A stretch of DNA of 21,461 bases from a virus: positions 1-21,461 of the IMG/VR virus record IMGVR_UViG_3300008113_001711. The stretch is one strand, 5' to 3'. Numbering within the stretch: the first letter of the stretch is position 1; each line of letters begins with the position of its first letter. Under the pieces are notes generated by a model. It saw only the letters and a program-made list of their open reading frames with translations. It ran no database searches and was not told the DNA's origin. Shown here piece by piece: positions 6,254-12,263 of the stretch. The position numbers were made by a program, and so were the translations under genes.

Positions 6254-6598
6254 TTAGATAAGTCTTAGTATCTCTTGATACTTAGCATAGTTTTTATCGT
6301 CTTCCCAATCTACACTTAAATAGTGTCCATCACTTAACTCAATCTGACAATCATAATCCGTTACTGAACTAAAATCAACACTCCAAAAGCTATGAGGTTC
6401 ATAAATACCTATAGCCATCAACCATTGATTTATCACCTCTCTCGCTTCTTTTTCGGATTTTCCTAATCCTAATCCTAAGTTTTCTAATTCTCCTACGTCA
6501 TACTTGCCTAACTCTATCTCCATTGTACGAGTCTTACCATTCCAATCTTGCCCTAATATTCTGAACCATGTTAGTTCACCGTTTACCGTGTTAGTCAT
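6254..6598 (-). CDS. Unknown WFRILGQDW-family protein, copy 2
   Basis: 114 residues, differing from 5127-5471 at only a few positions (for example GKSEK for GESEK, LMAIG for LRAIG, EPHSF for EPHGF, SVDWE for SVNWE). Unlike that copy it has the complete leader: GGAGTTCC before the ATG at 6598 and TAGACA-N17-CATAAT at 6630-6658. The stop lies in the shared CTAAATGTCAAG junction. Together with 5545-5793 and the intervening dyads it repeats the KTSC-dyads-WFRILGQDW block at 4110-5471. Function unknown. Confidence 0.8.
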   Translation of the reverse strand: MTNTVNGELTWFRILGQDWNGKTRTMEIELGKYDVGELENLGLGLGKSEKEAREVINQWLMAIGIYEPHSFWSVDFSSVTDYDCQIELSDGHYLSVDWEDDKNYAKYQEILRLI

Positions 6599-6629
6599 GT
6601 GGAACTCCTGTGTTTTTCTTTATATTACT

Positions 6630-6658
6630 ATTATGTCATCTTTTTTTAGAAATGTCTA
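6630..6658 (-). promoter_or_regulatory. Array promoter for WFRILGQDW copy 2
   Basis: TAGACA (6658-6653), 17 bases, CATAAT (6635-6630). The dyad 6666-6689 is 7 bases upstream. Confidence 0.8.
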
Positions 6659-6665
6659 TACCCTA

Positions 6666-6747
6666 TGTGACACTTTCTAAACTGGCATAATTTTACTTGA
6701 CATTTTGACTTTTTTGTGATAGATGTGACAATTAATAAACTGGCATA
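6666..6747. repeat. Dyad repeats, group 8 (2 copies)
   Basis: Dyads at 6666-6689 and 6724-6747, both ending TGGCATA. A more degenerate third (GTGATACCTCTTAAACTAGCAC) follows near 6781. This is the right end of the dense array. Confidence 0.8.
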
Positions 6748-6816
6748 ATTGGACTTGATATTTTGACCTTTTTTGCAGGTGTGATACCTCTTAAACTAGC
6801 ACTTTTGGAATAGGCT

Positions 6817-7017
6817 CTAAGGTTTCTTAGGCGGTTCATCATTTTGTTTAGGATGTTCATCACTTTGTTTGGCTAAGGTGATAACTGACGTTATTAGCAC
6901 CGCTGTTATTTCTACAACGTTTCGCCCGAATTTGTCAGGGTTTTGAATAGCCAATACGCTAACCCCTAATAAGCCTACTGAAGACATTATTACTAACCAA
7001 TTTTTTATTAGATTCAT
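6817..7017 (-). CDS. Small membrane protein with two helices
   Basis: 66 residues with two hydrophobic segments (WLVIMSSVGLLGVSVLAI, residues 7-24; VVEITAVLITSVITLA, about 34-49) and a charged, Pro-rich tail ending PPKKP. The size and layout resemble small holins or plasmid membrane peptides, but no family motif is recognised. There is no clear Shine-Dalgarno sequence. It does not carry the array leader; it follows the tiny Lys-rich ORF at 7066-7134 with a hairpin (7038-7057) between. Confidence 0.6.
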   Translation of the reverse strand: MNLIKNWLVIMSSVGLLGVSVLAIQNPDKFGRNVVEITAVLITSVITLAKQSDEHPKQNDEPPKKP

Positions 7018-7037
7018 AACTTTTATTTTAATAAAAT

Positions 7038-7057
7038 AGGACGGGATACACCGTCCT
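7038..7057 (-). terminator. Hairpin after the tiny Lys-rich ORF
   Basis: AGGACGG pairs with CCGTCCT around a 6-base loop. Read leftwards it is followed by ATTTTATT, so it may be a terminator or attenuator between 7066-7134 and 6817-7017. Confidence 0.5.
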
Positions 7058-7065
7058 TATCTTGA

Positions 7066-7134
7066 CTATTTAGAAGGTTTAACCGGCTTTGGAGTAACCT
7101 TTTTAATCTTCTTACCGCACGATTTCTTTTTCAT
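7066..7134 (-). CDS. Possible tiny Lys-rich peptide, 22 residues
   Basis: ATG at 7134 opens 22 codons, MKKKSCGKKIKKVTPKPVKPSK, closed by TAG and followed by the hairpin at 7038-7057. Tiny, strongly basic ORFs like this occur in phage and plasmid genomes. The upstream ribosome binding site is weak (AAAGCTAC), and no other evidence supports translation. Confidence 0.35.
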   Translation of the reverse strand: MKKKSCGKKIKKVTPKPVKPSK

Positions 7135-7159
7135 TGTAGCTTTATAAATAAACACTCAC

Positions 7160-7555
7160 TTAAATATTGAGCGAACTATTTATCCGTTTTAGATTTTTAT
7201 TTTCTCTGATTAGCTTGGATTTCCAAAGTCCTAAGTTTATCTCAAATATTTTATTAACTAAACCTAAGTCCTCACCTGAATCACTTTTTATATCTAAACG
7301 GTAATTTTGGTCGTAGGAGTACCAGTAAGAAAGTTCCCAGTAAGGAAAATCACTTAATGTAACATTAGATTCTATTCCTAAATTTGAACAATACTCACAA
7401 ACATTTTCTAATTTATCCGCCGTCAACTCTAACCATCCAAAATTATCATAGTCTTCTATGTCATCTAGTGATACCTGACACTTAGTGTTTAAGTCAATGA
7501 CCCCCGCATCAAACAAATAAAGTCGTCGTGTATAGCTTAATCTTACTTTAATCAT
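7160..7555 (-). CDS. Unknown RLSY/FDAGVIDL-family protein, copy 1
   Basis: 131 residues with no recognised domain. It is paralogous to 7927-8274: both share RLSY near the start, LFDAGVIDL, the IEDYDNFGWLELT block, a CEYC pair and GIESN, and then WYS(Y/A)D and an IKSD/LKSD stretch. This copy has an extra SYWYSYDQNYRLD region and a longer basic tail. The start at 7555 is supported by a strong promoter (7590-7618). The perfect dyad at 7634-7657 lies upstream of that promoter. Confidence 0.75.
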   Translation of the reverse strand: MIKVRLSYTRRLYLFDAGVIDLNTKCQVSLDDIEDYDNFGWLELTADKLENVCEYCSNLGIESNVTLSDFPYWELSYWYSYDQNYRLDIKSDSGEDLGLVNKIFEINLGLWKSKLIRENKNLKRINSSLNI

Positions 7556-7589
7556 TGTCTAACCCCTGTACTTTTTGGCTTATTTCTCT

Positions 7590-7618
7590 ATTATGCCACT
7601 GTTCTATTGAATTGTCAA
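7590..7618 (-). promoter_or_regulatory. Promoter for 7160-7555
   Basis: TTGACA (7618-7613), 17 bases, CATAAT (7595-7590): consensus -35 and near-consensus -10 with ideal spacing. The 17-base spacer is the same as in the promoter of the paralogue at 8308-8336. Confidence 0.85.
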
Positions 7619-7633
7619 GGAGATTTAATTAGA

Positions 7634-7657
7634 TTGTGACAGTTTTTTAATTGTCAC
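7634..7657. promoter_or_regulatory. Perfect dyad, TGTGACA / TGTCACA
   Basis: A perfect inverted repeat, extendable to GATTGTGACA and TGTCACAATC, with a 10-base T-rich spacer. It has the geometry of the array dyads but with compensatory base changes in both arms. It lies 15 bases upstream of the -35 at 7613-7618, so it fits an operator or activator site. Confidence 0.7.
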
Positions 7658-7673
7658 AATCCCTCTGGCTCTC

Positions 7674-7835
7674 TTATTTTTCCTGAATTTGTACCCTTGC
7701 ACTATCTCTTAATGTACCACCATTTTTGAAATGGTTATACTGCTCGATTACTCCCCAGAGAAACATAAGAATCAGCAGTTCTATCAATGCTATTCTATGT
7801 AAGCCGTTAAACTGTGAAAACAATTTTTTTCGCAT
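7674..7835 (-). CDS. Small single-helix membrane protein, 53 residues
   Basis: An ATG at 7835 opens 53 codons ending at TAA (7676-7674). The protein starts MRKKLFSQFNGLHR, has one transmembrane helix (IALIELLILMFLWGVIEQY, about 15-33) and a polar tail (ARVQIQEK). A positively charged N-terminus before the helix suggests N-in topology. The Shine-Dalgarno sequence is weak (AAAGA). It lies between the two RLSY paralogues. No family recognised. Confidence 0.55.
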   Translation of the reverse strand: MRKKLFSQFNGLHRIALIELLILMFLWGVIEQYNHFKNGGTLRDSARVQIQEK

Positions 7836-7890
7836 TCTTTAAATGGTACAAACATGATAATTTACCCTTGCACTCGATTAGACACAAATT

Positions 7891-7920
7891 AAAAGGTTGA
7901 GCTATTGCTCTCAACCTTTT
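7891..7920. terminator. Terminator hairpin after 7927-8274
   Basis: AAAAGGTTGAG and CTCAACCTTTT form an 11-bp stem around an 8-base loop. It lies 7 bases beyond the stop of the minus-strand gene. The T-run is longer on the plus strand, so it may act in both directions. Confidence 0.7.
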
Positions 7921-7926
7921 TTTTTG

Positions 7927-8274
7927 TTAGCTTTCGTTTTTAATTAATTTTAACCCCTCTAGCTTTAAGTTGATTTCTCCAATTTTAACCTCTAAGTTTT
8001 CAGACTGGTCACTTTTTAACTCTAAATGGTAGTTCATGTCCGCAGAATACCAGTAACGAAAATCACCTAATGAACCATTAGACTCTATACCTAACTCTGC
8101 ACAATATTCACAAATTGCCTCTAAATTTTTACTCGTTAACTCTAACCATCCAAAATTATCATAGTCTTCTATTTCTGATAGGGATACCTGAGACTTAGTT
8201 TTTAAGTCAATAACCCCAGCATCAAACAAAATAAAGAGGTCGTCGATATTGTGATAGCTTAATCTTACAAACAT
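7927..8274 (-). CDS. Unknown RLSY/FDAGVIDL-family protein, copy 2
   Basis: 115 residues, paralogue of 7160-7555. Shared blocks are FVRLSY, LFDAGVIDL, SLSEIEDYDNFGWLELT, ICEYCAELGIESN and WYSADMNYHLELKSD. The CxxC pair (CEYC) is conserved in both, though a single pair is not enough to claim zinc binding. It has its own strong promoter (8308-8336) with the same spacer sequence as that of the paralogue, so gene and promoter were duplicated together. A terminator follows at 7891-7920. Confidence 0.75.
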   Translation of the reverse strand: MFVRLSYHNIDDLFILFDAGVIDLKTKSQVSLSEIEDYDNFGWLELTSKNLEAICEYCAELGIESNGSLGDFRYWYSADMNYHLELKSDQSENLEVKIGEINLKLEGLKLIKNES

Positions 8275-8307
8275 AATTGGTGACTCCTATTTTTTGCTTA
8301 TGTGTCT

Positions 8308-8336
8308 ATTATGCCACTGTTCTATTGAATTGTCAA
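8308..8336 (-). promoter_or_regulatory. Promoter for 7927-8274
   Basis: TTGACA (8336-8331), 17 bases, CATAAT (8313-8308). A degenerate dyad (GGACAGTTTATAAACTGGCACA) lies just upstream, around 8357-8378. Confidence 0.85.
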
Positions 8337-8396
8337 GGGGTTTTTTGGTGTTTTAGGACAGTTTATAAACTGGCACATAGCCCCTTGACTTTTTTC

Positions 8397-8810
8397 TCAA
8401 CTCTGTTGAATTTTTTCTATCAATTGTTGTTTTGTCATACTTCCATAACCTTTAATTTTTAATTCTCTGGCCATCACTTTTAATTGTCTGATTGATACCA
8501 CTTCTGATTCTACCAGTTCCTGTTTAATCGCCACTTGAGATATTGACTCTATTTTAGACACTAAATTTAAGTCTTCCTCTAGATTTTCTAAATTAGGAAT
8601 TTGGGTATCAATTTGTGTATCGGTCGTGTCCATATTATGCAAGTTTTGAGGATAAAATATTCGGCTATCCACCCCCTCTAAAATGCCCCAAAATGCGTGC
8701 AAAACACCCGATATTATCATCATTACGGTAAAGAATACAACGGTAGCGTTAAATGCCCAATATGCCCCAATTGCGATATAATCTAAAATCATTGTGTCTA
8801 GTGTAGTCAT
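8397..8810 (-). CDS. Membrane-anchored protein with SAP/Rho-N-like C-terminus
   Basis: 137 residues from the ATG at 8810. A longer in-frame start at 8861 is rejected because it would lie within the promoter (8843-8871), while GGAG sits 8 bases before 8810. Residues 11-43 are strongly hydrophobic (AIGAYWAFNATVVFFTVMMI onward), one long or two short transmembrane helices. Residues 50-100 are an acidic linker. Residues 105-135 (VSIRQLKVMARELKIKGYGS, then MTKQQLIEKIQ) have the helix-extended-helix pattern of SAP or Rho N-terminal domains, which bind nucleic acid. This suggests a protein that tethers DNA or RNA to the membrane; that is inference. Confidence 0.65.
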   Translation of the reverse strand: MTTLDTMILDYIAIGAYWAFNATVVFFTVMMIISGVLHAFWGILEGVDSRIFYPQNLHNMDTTDTQIDTQIPNLENLEEDLNLVSKIESISQVAIKQELVESEVVSIRQLKVMARELKIKGYGSMTKQQLIEKIQQS

Positions 8811-8842
8811 GGTTGGTAACTCCGGTTTTCGTTTATGTTTAT

Positions 8843-8871
8843 AGTATGTCATCTTTTTCAAAAAATGTCAA
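8843..8871 (-). promoter_or_regulatory. Promoter for 8397-8810
   Basis: TTGACA (8871-8866), 17 bases, CATACT (8848-8843). Its position decides the start codon of the gene downstream. The upstream stretch to 9050 holds two diverged copies of GTCATAAGTTTATCTAATAT and no gene. Confidence 0.75.
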
Positions 8872-9054
8872 TACTTTTAGTTTTGTCTTTTTTTATCTGT
8901 TTTAGGTATTGTCATAAGTTTATCTAATATTATTTTTGCTTATAATTTTGTCCTATCGTCATAAGATTACCTAATATAACTTTTGATTATCCTTGTAATA
9001 AGTTTTTATTATGTGCTAACCTCATGCACACACCTGCAATTGTTATTTTAGATT

Positions 9055-9080
9055 AAAGCAGTGATTCTTACCACTGCTTT
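9055..9080. terminator. Terminator hairpin after 9096-9524
   Basis: AAAGCAGTG and CACTGCTTT pair perfectly around an 8-base loop, 16 bases beyond the stop codon. A T-run is present on the plus-strand side only, so efficiency in the leftward direction is uncertain. Confidence 0.6.
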
Positions 9081-9095
9081 AGCTTTTTTGGTCTG

Positions 9096-9524
9096 TTAAT
9101 CTAGTTCAGATTCTAGTTCAGATTCTATTTCTGATGAATCTTTGACATCCCAGCCCTTTTTAAAAACTACATACTCTTTCATTAATGCCTCACTAAAAAT
9201 ATCATGTAAGTAGTCCTTAACGTTGTCCTCATTTTTACCAGTTATTCGGATGTTTATTTCGTCCTCAAAACTAGGTGTTATTACTACTTGATGCTCTGTC
9301 CATTGTCTTATGATTGGATGCCAATACGCTGTGTCTATCACTATTCTTTTGTGAGTTGATTTTAGGGATATAATGCAACTCACAGTTGATAAGTTATGAC
9401 GTTGTAATCCGATTACATTACCATTAGGCAATAACTCTTTCAACAAAGTTAACTCTTTCTCTATCACATTTAGCGACTTGTTTTTTTGACTTAAAACTCT
9501 TGCAATCTTTTGGTACAACTTCAT
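9096..9524 (-). CDS. Unknown protein, 142 residues
   Basis: No family is recognised. The N-terminal third is Lys-rich and helical (MKLYQKIARVLSQKNKSLNV), followed by a KELTLLKELLPNG segment and a middle part predicted as strands (STVSCIISLKSTHKRIVIDT, HQVVITPSF, INIRITGK). The C-terminus is acidic with the repeat SELESELD. The start at 9524 is supported by a strong promoter at 9558-9586 and the end by the hairpin at 9055-9080, so it is a one-gene unit like its neighbours. Confidence 0.7.
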   Translation of the reverse strand: MKLYQKIARVLSQKNKSLNVIEKELTLLKELLPNGNVIGLQRHNLSTVSCIISLKSTHKRIVIDTAYWHPIIRQWTEHQVVITPSFEDEINIRITGKNEDNVKDYLHDIFSEALMKEYVVFKKGWDVKDSSEIESELESELD

Positions 9525-9557
9525 AATTGGGTACTCTTGTTTTTTGTTTATGTCTCT

Positions 9558-9586
9558 ATTATGTAACTTATCTCTTGTAATGTCAA
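9558..9586 (-). promoter_or_regulatory. Promoter for 9096-9524
   Basis: TTGACA (9586-9581), 17 bases, CATAAT (9563-9558). A degenerate dyad with GGGACAGTTTATAAACTGGC lies upstream around 9605-9627. Confidence 0.85.
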
Positions 9587-9701
9587 GGGGTTTTTGGTGT
9601 TTTGGGACAGTTTATAAACTGGCACATATCCGCTTGACTTTTTGGCTTTTTAGTGCATATACTACCATGATTTTTTTATTTTTAAAAATTTTTTATTGTG
9701 T

Positions 9702-9707
9702 TATAAT
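9702..9707 (+). promoter_or_regulatory. Candidate -10 for the di-iron protein gene
   Basis: TATAAT with a TG-containing upstream context (ATTGTGTTATAATG) and an A/T tract before it; no good -35 is seen. The resulting leader is about 70 bases and contains TTTCCTT ... AAGGAAA, which can pair. The AAGGA at 9753 is too far from the start at 9784 to act as a normal ribosome binding site. Confidence 0.5.
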
Positions 9708-9783
9708 GCAGGGGTAATCTTTCCTTCAAGGGGTTCACTCAATCCTTTAATACAAGGAAAAATTTTTTACTGGTAAAAACTTT

Positions 9784-10554
9784 ATGTCTGATCAATTAAT
9801 TTTTCAACGTCTATTAAACGCTAAACGAGATTGGGCAGTTATGCCTATTCAAAACGGTCACTGTGTTCGGGGTGCGGAAAAAACTATCCAAAAAGCATTA
9901 GAGGCTCGACACTTAGAGTTACCCGTTGGTCAATGGATTAAAGAGTGTGCTAGTCGAGAGAGAAAATGGTTATCTGATTACGGTATTTTATTATTAGCCT
10001 CTAATTTTAAAGACGAAAAAAAACATGACTCTCAGTTAAATTATGCCTATTCAAATATCTCTTTAGCTAATCTTACTGATAAACTACAAATTGAGTCTGA
10101 ATCTCGTTCTTTAGTCTCTAAATGGTTAAAAATGGGAGAGAAATATCACCCCGTTTTAGTTACTTGGGTCGCCGAACAATCTATCTTTTTTCCGGTCTTA
10201 ACTTTATACCGCCGTTTAGGTGGTACTCAGTTAGCTATGGTTTCCGCAGAGATTAGCAGGGACGAGACAATTCACGCTAGAACTAACGGCACTATCGCTA
10301 AAATGTTAGGACTTTCTATTCCCCCTGACTTGGATGACCTTAGACAGGAAACCATCGAGTGGCTTGTTTCAGACCTTGATGATTCTGGGATTGAAGGTAA
10401 ATACGGTCAATCTAAAAATTATATTGACCAGTCTTTTCAATTACTTCATCAAGGTTCTTACGCTAAGTTTAAAGATACCTCCTTCGCTGTTTTGCCCGGT
10501 TTCTTTGAAACACATCGTAGTCATTTACCTAAATATGGTAAGGTAGCTAACTAA
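9784..10554 (+). CDS. Ferritin-like di-iron protein (R2/oxygenase-like)
   Basis: 256 residues. Two ExxH motifs mark a ferritin-like carboxylate di-iron fold: DEKKH (E78, H81) and DETIH (E161, H164). A Glu in a hydrophobic helix lies between them (WVAEQS, E131), and candidate first-helix Glu residues lie at 45 and 54. The order E, ExxH, E, ExxH and the 30-residue step between the last two match ribonucleotide reductase R2 and related proteins. The protein is shorter than R2 (usually above 320 residues), and no radical tyrosine can be assigned by eye, so its reaction is unknown. It is the only plus-strand gene among the minus-strand genes from 1.7 to 17.1 kb, with its own -10 and a shared terminator at 10569-10601. 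This suggests independent acquisition or a role apart from its neighbours. Confidence 0.65.
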   Translation: MSDQLIFQRLLNAKRDWAVMPIQNGHCVRGAEKTIQKALEARHLELPVGQWIKECASRERKWLSDYGILLLASNFKDEKKHDSQLNYAYSNISLANLTDKLQIESESRSLVSKWLKMGEKYHPVLVTWVAEQSIFFPVLTLYRRLGGTQLAMVSAEISRDETIHARTNGTIAKMLGLSIPPDLDDLRQETIEWLVSDLDDSGIEGKYGQSKNYIDQSFQLLHQGSYAKFKDTSFAVLPGFFETHRSHLPKYGKVAN

Positions 10555-10568
10555 CAATTTACATCTAA

Positions 10569-10601
10569 AAATAGGGTAACTTTTTTTAGGCTACCCTATT
10601 T
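10569..10601. terminator. Bidirectional terminator between convergent genes
   Basis: AAATAGGGTA and TACCCTATTT form a 10-bp stem around a 13-base T-rich loop. It lies between the convergent ends at 10554 and 10607. Confidence 0.75.
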
Positions 10602-10606
10602 CTTTG

Positions 10607-11038
10607 TCAAGGTGTTTTTCTTACCTCGAACATCTCATTTATTGCATCAAATATTTGAGGTAATACTATCTGATTGATTCTGTCAACCTCTGCTTTATTT
10701 TTGATTACCTCTGCTAACGGGTTTACCGTTACATGAGAACCACCTCTACCTAATATTTCCGCTACTTCCTTTAATCCATAAGCTGTTTTCGCTAGTTCGT
10801 AAAACTTCCATAGGTTATCCCCTCTCAATTTTACGTTTAAAGTGTAGTCTCTTTCTAGAGCCTCTTGCCAGTTGATATTCCCATAGTTGCTCAAGTGGTA
10901 ATGTTCCCCTTTTGCCCTTAAATACCCGAAAGACCAGTACCAATCACAATCCCATGTCGGGGCGGCTATATATATTAGTTTTCCGTCTTTTTTTCGTTTT
11001 CCCAGATAGTGTATTTCTGTCCATTTTGTGCTATACAT
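10607..11038 (-). CDS. Conserved phage/plasmid-type hypothetical protein
   Basis: 143 residues. The N-terminal half is rich in aromatic residues (TKWTEIHYLGKRKKDGKLIY, PTWDCDWYWSFGYL, GEHYHLSNYG), a pattern I associate with small hypothetical proteins carried by phages and plasmids; I cannot name a function. The C-terminal half is helical (DNLWKFYELAKTAYGLKEVA onward). The start has GAGGAAA upstream and a consensus promoter at 11071-11099. The next gene to the right (11314-11895) shares a KWTE motif near its N-terminus (QYLKKWTEAPNYLG), so the two may be distantly related. Confidence 0.65.
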   Translation of the reverse strand: MYSTKWTEIHYLGKRKKDGKLIYIAAPTWDCDWYWSFGYLRAKGEHYHLSNYGNINWQEALERDYTLNVKLRGDNLWKFYELAKTAYGLKEVAEILGRGGSHVTVNPLAEVIKNKAEVDRINQIVLPQIFDAINEMFEVRKTP

Positions 11039-11070
11039 TGTCTTTTTCCTCTTTGTTTGCTTATGTACCC

Positions 11071-11099
11071 ATTATGCTATCTTTTCAGTCCTGTGTCAA
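11071..11099 (-). promoter_or_regulatory. Promoter for 10607-11038
   Basis: TTGACA (11099-11094), 17 bases, CATAAT (11076-11071). The sequence beyond it (11110-11225) resembles 8935-9050 upstream of the SAP-like gene, including TTGCTTAT and a CACATACCTGCA segment. No dyad is seen here. Confidence 0.8.
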
Positions 11100-11277
11100 T
11101 ACTTTTCGTATTTTATTTTCTTATCCCTATCCGCCCTTGCTATAACTTTACCTTATATAATTTTTTCTTATCTTTGTTATTAGTTTTGCTTATATACAAA
11201 CCTGATACACATACCTGCATTATTCATTCTTTATTACACAACTCCTACATATTTCTGCCTTGTTTGGTATAGACAAG

Positions 11278-11306
11278 AAAAGGTGAGTACATTAACTCAC
11301 CCTTTT
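11278..11306. terminator. Terminator hairpin after 11314-11895
   Basis: AAAAGGTGAG pairs with CTCACCCTTTT around an 8-base loop, 8 bases beyond the stop codon at 11314. Confidence 0.65.
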
Positions 11307-11313
11307 GTTTATG

Positions 11314-11895
11314 TTAGTTTTCCTCAGTTCGGCTTAAAATGTCCTCTAGTCTTTTCAGTAGCAATTCCTTCTCAGACTCGCTAAAATTAAAACTAATACT
11401 AAAATCGTCTAGATTCGCAAAATCGTTAGCAAAATCCTCAATTAACTCACCTAACTCATCACTGGTTAATACACACTTATTATCCAGACTCGTTACTCGT
11501 TCATCATCTTTTAACTCAGGTATTGCTATTAACAATTCCTTAAAACACTCAATATATCCCCAATTTGACCAATACTCATACCACTGCTCATATTCTAAGT
11601 CAGACAAGTCTTGTTCATCTAGTATTGAGTAGTCTTCCAAGCTTTTCTTTTTCTCATCTATTGCTTCTAATAGCAAAGAATCTTTATGAATCATTAAAGC
11701 TTTAAATTCCATGCAACCCCCAAAACTAAACTCTTCTAAGTCTGGAAATAATCGATGCCATACTCGATAATTACTCATATCTACTGAATCACTCTGCTCT
11801 GATTCAGCCGCTACTACATAGAAGTCCGTTAAATCCATCCCTAAATAATTTGGTGCTTCTGTCCATTTTTTAAGATATTGCGGTTGATAGTTCAT
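11314..11895 (-). CDS. Acidic unknown protein with KWTE N-terminal motif
   Basis: 193 residues, strongly acidic overall (EDYSILDEQDLSDLEYEQWY; ELGELIEDFANDFANLDD). It begins MNYQPQYLKKWTEAPNYLGM; the KWTE...YLG element also begins 10607-11038. The last third is predicted helical and ends LLLKRLEDILSRTEEN. No family is recognised. Small very acidic proteins on mobile DNA sometimes act as DNA mimics, but nothing here is specific enough to claim that. It has GGGAG 6 bases before the ATG and a consensus promoter with a perfect dyad upstream. Confidence 0.65.
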   Translation of the reverse strand: MNYQPQYLKKWTEAPNYLGMDLTDFYVVAAESEQSDSVDMSNYRVWHRLFPDLEEFSFGGCMEFKALMIHKDSLLLEAIDEKKKSLEDYSILDEQDLSDLEYEQWYEYWSNWGYIECFKELLIAIPELKDDERVTSLDNKCVLTSDELGELIEDFANDFANLDDFSISFNFSESEKELLLKRLEDILSRTEEN

Positions 11896-11926
11896 GATGT
11901 ACTCCCGTTTTTTTGCTTATGTACCT

Positions 11927-11955
11927 ATTATGTCATTTATCTCTTGGATTGTCAA
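11927..11955 (-). promoter_or_regulatory. Promoter for 11314-11895
   Basis: TTGACA (11955-11950), 17 bases, CATAAT (11932-11927), 17 bases downstream of the dyad at 11973-11996. Confidence 0.85.
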
Positions 11956-11972
11956 GGGGTTTTTTGGTAGGT

Positions 11973-11996
11973 TGTGACAATTTATAAACTGTCACA
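11973..11996. promoter_or_regulatory. Perfect dyad, TGTGACA / TGTCACA
   Basis: A second perfect copy with both arms changed relative to TGTGCCA/TGGCACA. Its spacer (ATTTATAAAC) is that of the dense array 5 kb away, so it is clearly the same element. Confidence 0.75.
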
Positions 11997-12023
11997 TATA
12001 CTCTTGACTTTTTGGCTTTTTTT

Positions 12024-12037
12024 ACTGATAACTGATA
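12024..12037. repeat. Heptamer repeat ACTGATA, 2 units
   Basis: Two units just 3' of the gene at 12046-12237; same heptamer as 12264-12305. Confidence 0.75.
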
Positions 12038-12045
12038 ACTCCTAC

Positions 12046-12237
12046 TTAATCTTCTATATCCCAACTATTTTCGAGTAATCCCAGATTATCGCTAACTATC
12101 TCTATCAATTGGTTCCCGTCATTTTCTATGCTGATTTGAGTGTATAAATCGTCAAACATTGACGACGCTTCTTTTCTGTTTTTTGCCTTAACCGTGACCT
12201 CAATTGTGAGGTTTAAACTCCCTGTATATTCCTTCAT
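12046..12237 (-). CDS. Small unknown protein, 63 residues
   Basis: Begins MKEYTGSLNLTIEVTVKAKN and ends ENSWDIED; a predicted strand-helix-strand layout (RKEASSMFDDLYTQ in the middle). AGGAG lies 7 bases before the ATG. No promoter is visible before it and the interval to 12308 is filled by heptamer repeats, so it is probably the last gene of an operon that begins at 14069. No family recognised. Confidence 0.65.
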   Translation of the reverse strand: MKEYTGSLNLTIEVTVKAKNRKEASSMFDDLYTQISIENDGNQLIEIVSDNLGLLENSWDIED

Positions 12238-12263
12238 TTTTTTACTCCTATTATGTGTTAATT

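Noticed and set aside
1600-6780. Classical integron cassette array
   Set aside because: Each gene has its own promoter, there are no recognisable attC core sites (GTTRRRY) and no integrase in the window; only the outcome is integron-like.
10912-11272. Plus-strand hydrophobic ORFs (also near 14518, 14976, 15029, 15524, 16283)
   Set aside because: They lie on the T-rich strand opposite or between supported minus-strand genes, have runs of Phe/Leu/Ser and no ribosome binding sites; composition explains them.
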